This document shows, in pieces, positions 36,057-48,834 of a DNA stretch of 64,000 nucleotides. The DNA is from Sordaria brevicollis (lineage: Eukaryota; Ascomycota; Sordariomycetes; Sordariales; Sordariaceae), in NCBI GenBank assembly GCA_033439795.1, contig JAUTDP010000004.1, positions 4,154,001 through 4,218,000 on the forward strand, given 5' to 3'. Numbering within the stretch: the first letter of the stretch is position 1; every line of letters starts with the position of its first letter. The notes under the pieces were generated by a model, which made no database searches, was not told where the DNA came from, and was given only the letters and a program-made list of their open reading frames with translations. Position numbers and translations under genes: made by a program.

Positions 36057-39000
36057 TCACTTCCTGCCCCAACCCCAGAAGCTAGCGCCACTGTTGGTAT
36101 TCCCAGCTGACGTCCCCGGCGGCGATGTGACCACCTTTTGTAACACCGGGCCGCCGTCGGGCGTAGAGGGGCCAGTCAACCGCCCGAACATACCAGCCAT
36201 GCTGTTATGCGCTGACTGCGAGTTTACTGGCGGTGTCTCGCCTGGAGCAAGCCCAAAGGCCTTGCGCATTCTCTCGAGCGCCTGCTTCGCCTCTTCCGCC
36301 TCTTGCTTAGCCATGGCCTCGGCCGTCTTGGCTTGGACGAGCTCGAGCAGGAGCGCATCGTTCTCGCTGGTCGGTTCTTGACCAGTGTTGGCGGGGCTAG
36401 CGGCAGCCAGAGAGACGGGCGCCGGCGCAGGAGGCGAGGTGTTGGAGCTGATCGCCGAGATGGCGGTAGCGTTGCTAGCGTCGCGCCTATGGGACGAGGT
36501 GGACGCCAGCGTGGAGGTGGTCATCATGCTGGATGATCGCTTGGCAGGGAACATAGGTGGTGGTGCCGGCGAGGACTTGCTACGCACAAGCTTCAGCTCA
36601 CGCAGACCGCCGCCGGATGCGCTGCTACCGCCCGTCGATGATCGCCCAAACCAATCGCCGCCTCCTTCCGTGGAAGGTGTAGCATCGGAGGCTCTAACTC
36701 GCATGCCGTGGATCTGGCGCTCAAGGCGCTGCTTTTCGGCATGCATGTTGCGCACGTGGGCGTGGGTTTCCCTCAGTTGTTCTTTCATGGTGGCCATCTC
36801 TTGCTCCATATCATGTATCTTGCGATTACATTCTTGTGTCTTTGCTTGTTCGTTCGATAGTTGTTCTTTTACTCGTACAAGATCTTCGTGTAGTTGCTCC
36901 TTCGTTTGCGGTATCGTGACCTTGTTGGGGTCTTCTTCGCTGAATCGGTCGGCGACAAAGTCGAGCAGGTCGGACAACTCTTCGGGGCTAAGGTCGATCT
37001 CAACATCTTTCTTTGGTGTCTCTTCGTCTTCCTCAGCCTCTCTTGCTGCCGCCGCATATGATAGTGTCGGGTTGGCCTTCTTTCGTAGGCCATCGAGCAA
37101 CGAACGTACGGCCTGGCGATCTTCTTCGCGCTCCTCTCTTTCCTTCTGCAACTGGCTGGCCAACAGGGCGTGGTTCCGTTGTAGTTCGCTAAGGGCGGTG
37201 AGGAGATCCTCAATCTGGGTGTGCAAGTGCTTTCGGTCGTCCTGGTAGAGGCTCGGAGTAACCGAGAAGTGCGCCTGTTTGGCCTTGGTGCTAGCGGCGC
37301 TGCTGCCAAGAGCGACCGAGTCCCTTGATGAATCGTGGTCAACGGTGGTGGAGCTGTCGCGCGACTGGACCGACGTCGCTTCGGTCGAAGTAGAGCTCAA
37401 GACACTGGCCGACGACGACGCTGTTGATGATTGTGAAGCAGCCTCCATGGAGTTCAATGTAGAGGCTATGCTCTGTTTCGAAGTACTGCGGCGGAGCATG
37501 CTGAGGGGACGTGACAGACCAGGGCTAAGGGTACTGCCAGACGAAATGGTGGTGGGTGAAGACGAAGACGCGGTGGAGGACCCCTGAACTGCCGACGCGA
37601 AAGAGGCCAATTTCGGGGTTGATGAGGAAGCCCACAAGCGACCCAGAAAGCGGGAGGCTGCTGTTGCAACATCAGACCCCGGCGCATCTTCGCTCTTGGG
37701 ATTGGCGCTTGGAGGAATCTTGGCTTCACGGTACCCCTGTTCGAGCAATGCCATTCGTTCCCGGGTGACCACGTCCGACAAAGCGACAAAGTCCTGGACG
37801 AACTCGTCCGCATTGTAGTGGTAACAATCCCACAAGCCGCGTGACAAAAGCAGCTGCATGACGTCCTCCATCTCCGTGCACGCCAGGATGCGGCCTTCGT
37901 TCTTGCGCATAAGGCTCAGCGCGACTCGCATAATCGTTTCCGATGCCCCCTCCGCAAAGATCACATCGTAGATGCGAAACAGCATGGGCAGGGGACAGGT
38001 CACTGCGAAGAACGAGAGGAACCATTGTGAAACATAGGCTGGCTCAACGCCCAAGTCCTCGAGATGGTCCGCAACGGTGGGCAGATGCTGCTTGAGCAGC
38101 TCGGTGAACTGGTAAATTCGGACGTGCAGTCCTGAGAGGTCGGGGACAAAGCAGTGGCGCAGATCGTAGTTTTCCATCAACCTGTGTGGGTGCGGAAATG
38201 CATGTGTTAGCTCTGATCGGCCACTTTGTTTCCCGAATTGATCGACTTTTTCGCTACCGCCAAAGACGATCCGATGTCTATCACAATCCCAACAACGGTG
38301 CAGCAACTCCGAACTTTCAACTTACCTGACCAAAACGCAAAACGCATGCTTGTCAGGCATGTGCATCAATAAGGGTCCGACCAAAAACGCAAGTCCCTGA
38401 CAGTATCCGATTTTGGTGTCGTACAGACTGAAAGTCTTAAGCACACGGCCGAGCATGCGCTGTCCGTCGCCCTCGGGATCCCTAAACATTTCCACGCCAG
38501 GGAAGCTTCGTCCGAGATCTTTGCCAATGATGCCCTCATATGGGCTTGACTCGCCAGATAACCGTTCGAACACGTCCTCGAGGTCCTTGTCACGAGCACC
38601 GCACATGCTCTGCCACACGACACCGCGCAGCGGCGGGGGGATACCCTTTCTGATCTTGTTGGAGAGCAGGGTGGGAAGCCTGGCTGCCGTCTGCTTGGGA
38701 TCTTTGACCAAGGCCATGTAGAACTCGAGCTCGGTCATGGGTGGCGGTGGCAGGACCGAGTATCTGAGAGCAGGAGGGGTCGGTCCATTGACCATTTGTC
38801 GTAGCTGAGCCATGGATGGCGGTCTCGGTTTGCGGCCGGGCGAAGCTACCTTTTCGACGGCCGCAACCTTGACGCTCTTGGGATTTGTCGCGATCTTATT
38901 GTTTTCCTGCTCCAGCTTTGCTAGCAGCATCGCAGTTGACTGTGTCTGTGAGGGCGGGAGTGTCAGCGCGGGTAAGCACACCCAAAATTAGGCTGATGTC

Positions 39001-39626
39001 GCACTATTTTCAGGAACGGGAAGGGGAACCGTCAGCCATGGCTGCAGCATGCAGATGCAACTTACATTATCTGCATCTTGCTCTTTGACCTGTTCGTCTT
39101 CCTTCCTTTGCAGATCGTCCCAATTTACGTCCTCGGATTCAGCGCTTGAGCCCTCACTGCGTGCATCATCGTTCTCCTCGTCCGCGTCCTCATCGTCCTC
39201 TGGTACGCTCTCAAGCTCTTCCAGCAAGCTTGGGCTTTTGTGTGTTGTTGACGCCGGCGTCTTCAATTCGTCAATGCGATCCTCATCGTTCTTTTCCTCC
39301 TTGATTGTTTCCGTCTCTGCATCGTCGGTGGTTGGCGAAGCGCAGGGTGAGTCTTCGAGACCCCAGACGTTCTTTCGTGGTTGATGTGGGGAAACCGTCG
39401 TGTCGATTTGGAGAGAAGAACGCGAAGGTTCGGAGAGAGGAACGGACACGAGGGAGTCGTGCTCCATTGTCCTGGCCTTTTGGTCGAAATCTAGCTCGGT
39501 CGGAGAAGAGGCATTGGACCCGGTGGTGGGACTTGGCGACGGGAGCGGCGACTTTGTTGACGTTTCGTCTTGATCATCGTATTTGCTGTCGTGCCTGCTG
39601 TCCCGTGTTTTGCGATCGAGCTCCAT
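36057..39626 (-). CDS. TBC domain Rab GTPase-activating protein
   Basis: Exons 39626-39066, 38945-38326 and 38181-36057 give 1,101 residues. The TBC domain runs from about residue 288 (GIPPPLRGVVWQ). It holds both catalytic fingers: Arg333 in IGKDLGRSFP and Gln370 in YCQG. It continues across the second splice site (HAFCVLVR to LMENYDLRHC) to about 490. The N-terminal 280 residues are acidic and disordered. After a Ser-rich stretch the C-terminal half has long coiled coils (LRKEREEREEDRQAV-like and MEQEMATMKEQLRETHAHV). This layout matches Gyp5/EVI5-type RabGAPs, which switch off exocytic or Golgi Rabs such as Sec4 and Ypt1. I do not assign a specific Rab. The frame is open upstream to 39797, but 39626 is the first ATG. 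Confidence 0.9.
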
Positions 39627-42600
39627 CCCGAAAGCTAGATTCGGTTTGGAATGGATTTTTGGTGGTGGCCGTTTTGGTGTAAATTGGGGTCGAGATCGAG
39701 GGGGCGGTGAAACTCGAGAAGGCCGGAGGGTGGCACAACGCGGGTCGACAGGCAGGTCTCTCGTGCAAGGGAAGCGCGCAGCAGTCGACCACAGCAAGTA
39801 AAAAAAAAGTGCTTAAACGGGCTTCGACAAGAAGACGAAAGGGTAGTATGTAAATCGGCAAAAGTCTTTTCTGGTTTGGCTGTTTTACTCCTAAGTTGTG
39901 AAAAATTGGGGTTGCTTGGTTGATTGTGTTGTTGATGTTGTTGTGGAATAAAATTGGGCGTGTTCTTTCGTCTGACTTCGTCTCTCTCTGCAAGCGGGTT
40001 CCGAGTCCCGCTGTGCCTTTTCACTCTAACAAAAGAGTAAAATCAAAAATCCTAGGCCTGTTGTGTACCGTGATGGTTCTCTCGGTTCGTTCGTCCGTTC
40101 GGGTTATTAAGTCGGTGAAGGGGGGTTCCCAGCTCTCAAGTCAAGGTATATAACTTGTTGTGTGTGTGCTTGGGGGTCTTGTTCAAGTCTCTTCGTTGTC
40201 ACACTCTCTCCTTTCAACCCAGTACAAGTAGATCAAATTTTTCCTTTCTCTCGCAGTCGCTTTCCACTTTCAACAGCAAGAAGGCGAAAAAAGAGAGAGA
40301 TGAAAGCTTTCCACTTCTCTTGCCCAGATGATTCCGAAATCGACGGACGGCTCAACAAGGGAAAGAGGCAGACAGGGATGAGCGTCTCGCCAAACGACAC
40401 GAAGGAAAGTGGACTTTGAACCGCCCGGGGCAAAACCGCCTGCGAACAAATGGGTGCTAGCTCTTGGCGCGCGACTGGCTGGTGCTTCGCTGTTATTGTT
40501 TCATCGAGCGGCCAAGAACTTTGAATGCTGAAACCGCGCGACTCGACCCGCCCCTTCGTTCAAAGTTGGAAGCTGTGACTGACTGATGCAGTGGGTGGTT
40601 CCTTCTTTCACAATGAAGCGCTGCTGGATCTTGTAAGGAGAAAGGAAGGATCGAAGCGGTTGTGCTGTGCTGTGCTGTGCTGTGTGCACTGGTCATTGGC
40701 GGCAAGAAAGTCACCAAAAGGAGAAACACCCAATGTCGGATTCAGGGGTTCGCAAATTCGTCTCATATCACGGCACTGGCACGGAACAACAAGTGACCAC
40801 CACCAACGGATTCTCACGGAAAATGAACCGCCGATTTCCCCCTCCAAATTCTTTGGCTGACACCAATTCCAGCTGATGTTGTCACGACATGTTTTTGACA
40901 GCGGCGGACTAGAGAAAAACAAGAAGATCGGTTCGGTCTTGTCCGATCATGGAGGTCGTCGTCCGGTTCCCTTCTCAATGCAGTCAGTGGGCGACGACGG
41001 GCCGGCGGGGTCCATCTCTCTCACCCCTGGTCCCACACAATCCACACCCACCGTCCCGTGCCAGGCGTGCCTCGTCCCGGCCCCTGGCGTGCCTGGCTTG
41101 GCTTTCCTTCACCGCCGACCGCACTGCATAGCTTTGTTGATTATCCCACAACAATGCTATTATCGTCCAAAATCGCCTATACCGTCATCCTCTTTGTTTG
41201 TTGTTGTCATTGCCATTGAGAGCGAGCATCAAACATTCCTTCCAACTTTTTGTTTTGGTTCATAGGAAGGCATCTCCCGTCTCGAGAATATGTGTATGAG
41301 AAGAGAGTCCATCATCACCAACCCCCTTTCCCAAGCCTCACCAGCATGAAAACACCGAACGAACGGGCATCAAATTTCCAACCAATCAACCATAGCAAAT
41401 CTCCACATTGCGAAAGCGGGTGCGTCTACGGCGTGCAAGTAGGGCTGATTGATTGGTCAACAAAACCAGAAGGAGAAGCGAAACTGCGAAAGAAGCTTCG
41501 GCCGAACAGAAGCCACGACCAACCAAAATACCAAATTCCCCACAATCACTGCACAGGTTGAGGTTGCATCCTTCCTGTCCAGAGGCACAAGTGCTGCAAC
41601 TGCAGCCACCCTATACTGCTGCAGGAACTGCCCGCTGGTGTGTCAATTCGTTTTGACAGTTGTGACCTCCTGCCTCAATCGGGTGGTGATGGTTGCAAAT
41701 TGGCAAAACAAATTTCCATTGTCTTGGCGTTTCTATGCCGTTGACTCCCGCCCATTCCATAGAGTGAGGGCTCGCGGGGTTTGCAAGAAATGCATAAACA
41801 AAGATAGCTGCGAAGCAACGCTGTTGCATCTGATTTGCATAAGTAGTTTGATGAGGGTTAAAGCACACATACAAACACGCCGAACATCACGGAAGTTAAA
41901 CTTCCATATAGAAGGAGAAAAACCTTTTTGAGGAGGAGTGAATCATTCCGAATCCCGCCTGGGCTGTTCAGTGATGATGGCCCGGACATACCTATGAACA
42001 GAAGTAAAATTTTCAGAATCTGTTGGAAGCTTTGGTGGTGAAGGAAGCTTTGAGACACGGAAAATGAAAGGCTTCATCTGGTAGGTATATTGTATCGCGC
42101 TATGGCAAGCCACGTGCGTCACTTCGTAAAGACGGAGAGTCGTCTTAGTTGAGGCCTCACTCCTACAGAAGGTGGTGGAAATTGAGATGAGTTAGGTTGG
42201 TACTAAATGTATATCAGTCCAGCTGAGAAAGCTCGTGAGATATGAAACTCGGGTATCCCGGGTGAAGCTGGACGTTGATCGACTGACAATTAATGAGGAT
42301 CGATACCTGTATGCGGATCATCAATCGTGGTAATGTGGGTAAGGTGTACTTCCTTTATGAGTGGGATACCAATGCCCTTCTCTTTAACTTAAGAGATATG
42401 TCATACAGCAATACTTACGCCTACCTCATCTTCTCTGTTCCTTCTCAACATAAAAATTGGAAAGCAAAAATCCCACCGTCTATTCCATACCCTATAGTTT
42501 AAATGTCTGTTTGAGAAAAAAAGTGAATAAAACCTCGCTATGACGACAGAAACAAAGAACAGCAAAAGAGACGAACAGCAACAACACCAGCACGGAAACA

Positions 42601-42992
42601 GCCCTAAAGAAAAATGGCGGCAGGAACACTAATCTCCTATTTTCTTTGCAAAGCGCCACAGAGAGAGAGGCAATAACGAGAACCATCATCCCCCGTACGC
42701 TACCCAACAGAAAAGAAAGCACCTATATAGATAGTCTCCCACGCCCGGTTCTATTCCGGCTATCGCGACCGGCACTTGATGAAATCCAAACGTCGTCGTC
42801 CCGTATTTTCGTTGTTTCTTTTTTGTCCTGGTCCTCCTCTTCTAGTCCAGTTCCATAACCAAATCTTTCAGCCTTAACAACCAGCAAGCAGCCCGAGACC
42901 CCGACTATAAGTCCGGGGTTATGCAAGCTTGGTCCGTCTTTCTTCGTTCATTTTATGACAACTTCAGGGATGTAACGGCTTCCAGAAAAGTT
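39627..42992. other. 3.4-kb intergenic region, no gene supported
   Basis: Upstream region of the RabGAP gene and 3' region of the polyQ protein gene. It has CT-rich and AT-rich patches and a TGTGC microsatellite. The frames of 60-160 codons overlap each other and show no domain. Confidence 0.45.
40661..40687. repeat. TGTGC pentamer microsatellite
   Basis: Four copies of TGTGC followed by TGTGTGC, in non-coding DNA upstream of the RabGAP gene. Confidence 0.85.
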
Positions 42993-43039
42993 TCATGGCG
43001 GCCCAGAAGCATTGGCCTGGGGCTGGGTATCCTGTTGGC

Positions 43040-43070
<31 letters not shown>

Positions 43071-45294
43071 AGGATGTTGCTGACCACCTTGAGGCTGCTG
43101 CTGAAGTTGTGTCACCATCCCAGGGGGAACAGCGTTGGACATCTGCGGCGTCATTTGCGGCGTCTTCATGCCTTGCTGTAGCAATTGGCCGGTTGGAGGA
43201 GCCGGGCTTCCGTGGTTCGACCCTACACCACCACCGACTAGCTGACCATTCTGCTGTGCCTGCTGTTGTTGCTGCTGCTGTTGAATTTGTTGCTGAATTT
43301 GTAGTTGTTTCTGCTGCATCTGCTCGCGGTATTGTTGCTGCTTCATCATCAACATTTGCTGATGACTTAGTTGCTGACCAGGCTGACCAGGCTGCTGTTG
43401 TTGCTGCTGTTGTCCCGGTTGTTGCTGTGGGGTTTGCTGTTGGCCTTGCTGTTGCTGGCCCTGCTGCTGCGATTGCGGCTGCTGCTGCTGTTGTTGTTGC
43501 TGTTGCTGCTGCGGTGGCTGCGACGTCTGATCAGGAGCGCCTCCTGGCATGGATCCAGGTCCGGGAAGACCCGTTAGTCCTGTTGAAGGGTTGGGACCCG
43601 ACCTCCAGAGGGGCTCATTCTTATAATCAAGGCCTGGATAGAGTAACTGAAGCTTCTTGTAAAGATCCGTCATGATTTTGTGCCTTTCTGCGCGGTCAGT
43701 GTTAGGGTCAGGTGGCGCGTCGCCCGCGCTGTCCTCCGTGTTCTGTGCTACCCTTATCCTAAGGTTAAGATGTAGGGGTGGGGGCGTCATATACGCTGGA
43801 TAAGGGTGCACTTGGGGCTGTTTTCCCAGTTGTGAAAGTGAGCCCATGAAAGCCATGTTCGTCTTGGCCCTGACCAAGCATCTATAACCCAACATTAGTC
43901 ACTCGATCCATAATCTCTCTTCGGCCATTCTTCCCACTTACTGTTGATAATCCTGCTCTGTCAGTTTCTCCTCCTCGGAGAGACTCATACCGCCATTCTG
44001 TTGCTGCTCCCCCGACTCACCAGCCGACTCCCTTTCTCTCTTGATCTCCTGCCGGCTAATGTGCAAACAAGCTAGTTCGTACAGAAGCTCATGATTGAGG
44101 TCCAATAATACGGCGAACCGTTCCGTTTCACGCGACCTTGAAGCTGGACTTTGTGGGGCCGAGTGTATTGGCGTCCCGTTGGCCTGACCTTGTCCTCCGG
44201 TAGAAGGAAACGTAGGTGTCTGGGGCGTGCCTACGGCCGAGCCACTTTGAGGGTGGGCGCTGGTAGGTGTCTGATTCGTAGAACCTCCTTGGCCTTGGGC
44301 AGTAGGATGAGTGCCTGGCTGCTGGGAGGGCATCGCGTTGTTTGGGGTGCCCTGAGAGGCAGGGTTGAACGATCGCTGGGGTGTCGATCCGGACATGTTG
44401 ACAGCATTTTGCTGCGAAGGATGTATACGTTGCATCATTGGCTGCTGCTGGGACATGGCAGCATTCATTGGATAATGGGGCATAGAAGCGGACATCATAT
44501 AGTTAGCTGGAAGTTGCGGCTGAGGTGCCGCGGGTGAGGGCACGCCCGCCGCATACGGCGCGCTTGTGTAAGGCGCCTGGAATGCCACTGTTGATCCGGA
44601 GAGTCGGTCAGCCTTTCACGTCCAAGGTATACAGATAGCTATGTGGCTAGGGTGGGTAACGGTAGGTAGAGGTACTCGACTGATAATCAATGGGGAAGGG
44701 GTCCAAGGAGGACGAATCGGAGAATGACATTGGAAGAACGCAGAACGGACTTGACAGCTGGAGACGGGATGAAGCGCGGCAGAACCCGTGAGACACCGGG
44801 TGGGCGGTAATACGCAAACTTGCTGGGACGTGAAACAAAGAAAAAAGATACAATCAAATACAGTGAGAAACAAGACCGGGGAAACAAAGGTCTAGCAATA
44901 GGTAGCTGCGGAAGGCCTAAAGGGGAGGAGGGGAGTGGGACAATGATACATAGAGTGTAGGCATGAGGTCCGAGAGGCACGGGCCAAGGGGGTGGGTGGA
45001 AAGATAAACAAGCCGCGCGAGGGAAAGGGTTAAAGCTTACTCTGACCATTGGTGGCAGCCATGGTGTGTGGCATGGCGGGATTCTGCATCATTCCTGCAG
45101 GTCCAGCACCACCTGTTCCCATCATTCCTGGGCCTAAAGCAGCAGCAGCAGCTGGGAAGTGACTGCCACCGGCTTGGGAGCCCATGTGGAACTGTTGCTG
45201 TTGCTGGTGCTGCTGCGTTTGCTGCTGGCCTGGGAGGTGTTGTTGCTGCCCGGGCTGCTGCTGCTGCTGGCTATTATACATCATCTGCTGATGA

Positions 45295-45333
<39 letters not shown>

Positions 45334-45497
45334 CTTGGGGAGGGACTGGGTTGCAAGTGAGGCGCCTGCTGAGGAACCCGAGGAGCCTGGGAATTCTGAG
45401 GGTTCTGTGGAGGTGGGGCGCCGTTGAAGGCTGAATTACCACCAGCTCCCGCACCAGCGGCGGGATTGGGGTTGTAGCCGTATTGGGGTTGGTACAT
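42993..45497 (-). CDS. glutamine-rich protein with SS18/Snf11-like motif
   Basis: Exons 45497-45041, 44587-43942 and 43881-42993 give 663 residues. The first intron is long for this window (453 nt; GTAAGC to AACAG), the second is 60 nt. Both ends are low in complexity, with polyQ tracts up to 12 long. Between them lies a non-repetitive core: residues 310-325 (AVLLDLNHELLYELA) and, across the second splice site, DYQQCLVRAKTNMAFMGSL at about 365-383, then HPYPAYMTPPP and YKKLQLLYPGLDYKNEPLW. The spacing of LLDxNxxL to YQxxLxxxxxNMxF resembles the SSXT motif of human SS18 and yeast Snf11, subunits of SWI/SNF remodelers. I offer this as a tentative homology. A nuclear coregulator is likely; a generic Q-rich protein is the alternative. 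Confidence 0.8.
43041..43070. repeat. CTG/CAG triplet repeat, ten pure copies
   Basis: Ten uninterrupted CTG units on the plus strand, read as CAG on the minus strand, encode part of the C-terminal polyQ tract of the glutamine-rich protein. Confidence 0.9.
45297..45332. repeat. CTG/CAG triplet repeat, twelve pure copies
   Basis: Twelve uninterrupted CTG units encode a run of 12 Gln in exon 1 of the glutamine-rich protein. A pure repeat of this length is likely to vary between strains. Confidence 0.9.
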
Positions 45498-48400
45498 GGC
45501 TGATGATTTATCGTTGACGGATCAACTGGAGCGCCAAGGGAGCGGTTGGGGGTGACGGACGACGCGATGGACGGATAACAGAAACGTCGTGCTTGCTGAG
45601 GTGGGCGTGGATCACCTCGGATCAGGGAGGTCTTGCGGCTGCCAATGTCGATGTGGGGAAGGGGTAAGGCCATCAATTGACAAGTTGGAATCCAGCCTAA
45701 CGCAACAACCAACCAACGAGGAGGCTTGTTTGTCCCCTGCTCGTGGTCTGTTAGCGCCTACTGACTTGTTCGACGGCGCTTTCCAGGCGTTCGGCAGTCG
45801 ATTCTCTTTTTCTTCCGTACTTGGGGTGACACTGGACAAAGGCCCAAGTTTCGTCCCGTCCTTCCTGCTTTCTGCTGTTAAACCTGTGAGGACAGATACT
45901 GTATGGCGCTTCAGGGGCAGATACCTCTGTACTGGCTGTAAGGTACACCTGCTTGAGGTTGCCCAAGCACGTTTGAGGATGGGATGGACCGGGCGTATGT
46001 ATGACACCAACAGGGATGTGCCGGGTTGCAGGTTGCTTCAGGATATTTTCGACTTGGGATGAGACCCTAGTGTTGGCCAATATTTGGTGGTTCCTGTTCC
46101 CGAATTGCCTAAGCAAAATTACCAAAACACACCACACACTCTGTTCTGCCTGCCACCACACGTTCTTTGGGTTTGTAGGGTACGCAATAGAACGGGTTAT
46201 GGGGCGAAATCGATATGGTATGGCGATTATGTAAGATTGAGGGTCACCTCAGATACGGTATCCTTGGGGGTGAAGTATACAGATGTATCTGACTTGACGA
46301 CTAAGGTACGGTGCCTTTTGATAGAAGTTAGGAAAGAGGCTAGGTAGGATGTACAAGCAAGGTACCTGTACGTACGGACCTTGAAAGATACGACGAGGGG
46401 GGTGTAGGTAGAAAGAAGGAAGACTATCCAGCAGAGCCAGCGTCCTGAAAGTCGTCTTTGATGGGGATCTGGGGTCCAGTCAGGTGGCACCCGGCTACGA
46501 GGCACACCAAGACGGGATGGGGTAGAGTTTACCGGGGACTGGGAGTGCAGACAGCCAAGTGACGAGACTGTGTGTGTGAGTGTCCAGTCAGTTGGTACGA
46601 TCGGATATGGGGATATGTAGGTACAACTTTCCAATAACAGCAGGGGGGAAATGTCGATAGTGAGACCGATAGCACATGTAAAAGTACACGAGTGTATGTA
46701 GATAAGGCAGGGTGACGCAGGGTCTGTCTCTCTGCTCAACCCGCCCAGCCCTACCAAGGATGGATGGGGGGTTTTGGGTGATGGGATGAGATGAAGGACA
46801 GCCCTGGAATTGAAGCTGGGTTTGACTGACCGGAACCCTGAGCCGAGTTAGAGGGCCACAGGACAGGGCAGTCTGGAATGTCTGGGCTGTAGGTGAAGGA
46901 CGGGAGAGGGGGAGGGGGTGCAGAAAGAGACGGACTGGAGTAAGTACCTGACAAGAGGAGCCAACGCAACAAGAGATTGAGACCAGCTGGAGACCAGACG
47001 AGATATGCCTGGCTGACGTGATGGATACACCTTATTGACGGGACCGGGCCGAGGGACAGACAGTTCTGCTATGTACGTAGCAGGGAGCCCGAGCCTGAGC
47101 GGTACAAATGTGCGTAGGGTTTCGGTATGTAATGTGTATGTAATGCTGTATTGATGGGCGAGTGATTGCGACAGGTGTAATTGCTGGCAAAATTGACACC
47201 GAGTTTGGCAATGCGCAGGCGCGGTAGCTGAGCGGGAAAAGAGCGAGGATTTCAGTTGGCAGAGAAGCGACTTGTGCGAAAATGCCACGAGGGCCAATGT
47301 CTGCGTGACTGTGACCACCGAGGCGCTAGCCGGATGGGGAGAGGCGTCCCTTGAAAGTGGGGTAGATTGACCGGAACCGACCGGGATCCAAACCTTTGTG
47401 GATGCCCTGCCATTCGCTGGCCGGTGATGCAAGTGATGCACAGATGTGCAAGACAAGATCAACAACTTCCCCTCTGCAAGTTTGAACCAGTGAAGAATGT
47501 CTACACACTCCATTGGGATATAAAATTTATGAAGGGTCGCAATTTTTTCGTCACTTCGTGTCATCTACCACTCGAAATCCCCAATGAAATCATAAAACAT
47601 GATTGAAACGTTTTTTTTTGGTCAAAACTCTCGAAGCGATCCATCGCGAAGTGGACTTGACTCACTCAATATCCCGCCGCCAAACATAGAAAACTCGAGA
47701 CCGGCCAAGTCATTGCTTGGAGCTCACTCCCCCGCCGACTTCACTCTACGGCTCGCCGGGACCAAGAATCAGGAAAAAGAAGCTGTCAAAACGAGGGGAC
47801 ACGAAGCGACATCGGCCAAAAATATACTGACAGCAAGAACACGATGTACTATACGAAGTCCTCCCTCAAGACCTACACTCCAATGCTGGTTTGATTATTC
47901 GATACTCCTGGTACGCCTATGACATATGTCATTGCCCTGAACGTTTTTAAGGGTAGGATTAAAGAGATAATCGGTTTTTGATCATGGATTTCGGAAATCC
48001 CAAATCACATGTTTAATTTCTTAGATGGGATATTCAGAATCTAACTATGCCTTGGCTAAAGAACGAGGCGCAATAGTAAGAAACGGAAAGGCCTAATGAA
48101 GTTGACTCAAGGCCCCAAGCTAACAATCAAACCAGCACTGAAGTGTTTATCACTTAGCATCGACCCTTAATGGCAGAACATTAAGCATCATTGCCCAAAC
48201 ATCTGTCACCATCACTTTTACATCCCCCATCATCTACGCCTAGGATCTTGCAAGGTCAGCCAGGACAGCCCACTCGAGGATCAGTGCCGCAGCCATCGGA
48301 GGAAATCCATCCGACTTTTATCATCAAATGACTCCGACGGCCAGCCGTGACGGAAGTTCTTCCTATTCAAAGGCAGAAGTCACAGAGTTGAGAGTTTGTA

Positions 48401-48620
48401 TGAGAAGACGACGAAGCACGGGAAATATTTTTTCAAATCTGGAAACACACTGAAACGAGGCCGGCGTCCGTAGAACCCATCACGACATGAACACTTTGAC
48501 ATCGAGATGTAACACAAAAGCTCACTGGGAGCACAGCCGTCCATGAAGGAGTTTTGACATTATCTATATATTTCTACCTTACGCCTTCCTCTCTCTACCA
48601 ACATTTCCCCAGTTCTTTGC
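45498..48620. other. 3.1-kb intergenic region, no gene supported
   Basis: Upstream region of the glutamine-rich protein gene and 3' DNA of the esterase gene. Frames of 100-240 codons around 45,600-47,600 overlap on both strands and lack motifs. They may belong to a long 5' UTR. Confidence 0.45.
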
Positions 48621-48798
48621 TTAGTAGCGAGTGCCATACTCGGACTTGCCAGCAACAACATCGAGGAAGTGCTTAGCAATGATGGAATCTGTGCATATCC
48701 CTTGTTAGCAAATATTCACATGTTTGCGGGTTACGTTTTTCATTTTTTTCTGACATCTTTCGACAAGGAAGTACAAGCACAACAGGGCGGCGACAAAC

Positions 48799-48834
<36 letters not shown>

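Noticed and set aside
36385..37248. 287-codon plus-strand Ser/Cys-rich frame
   Set aside because: Shadow of the coiled-coil half of the RabGAP gene.
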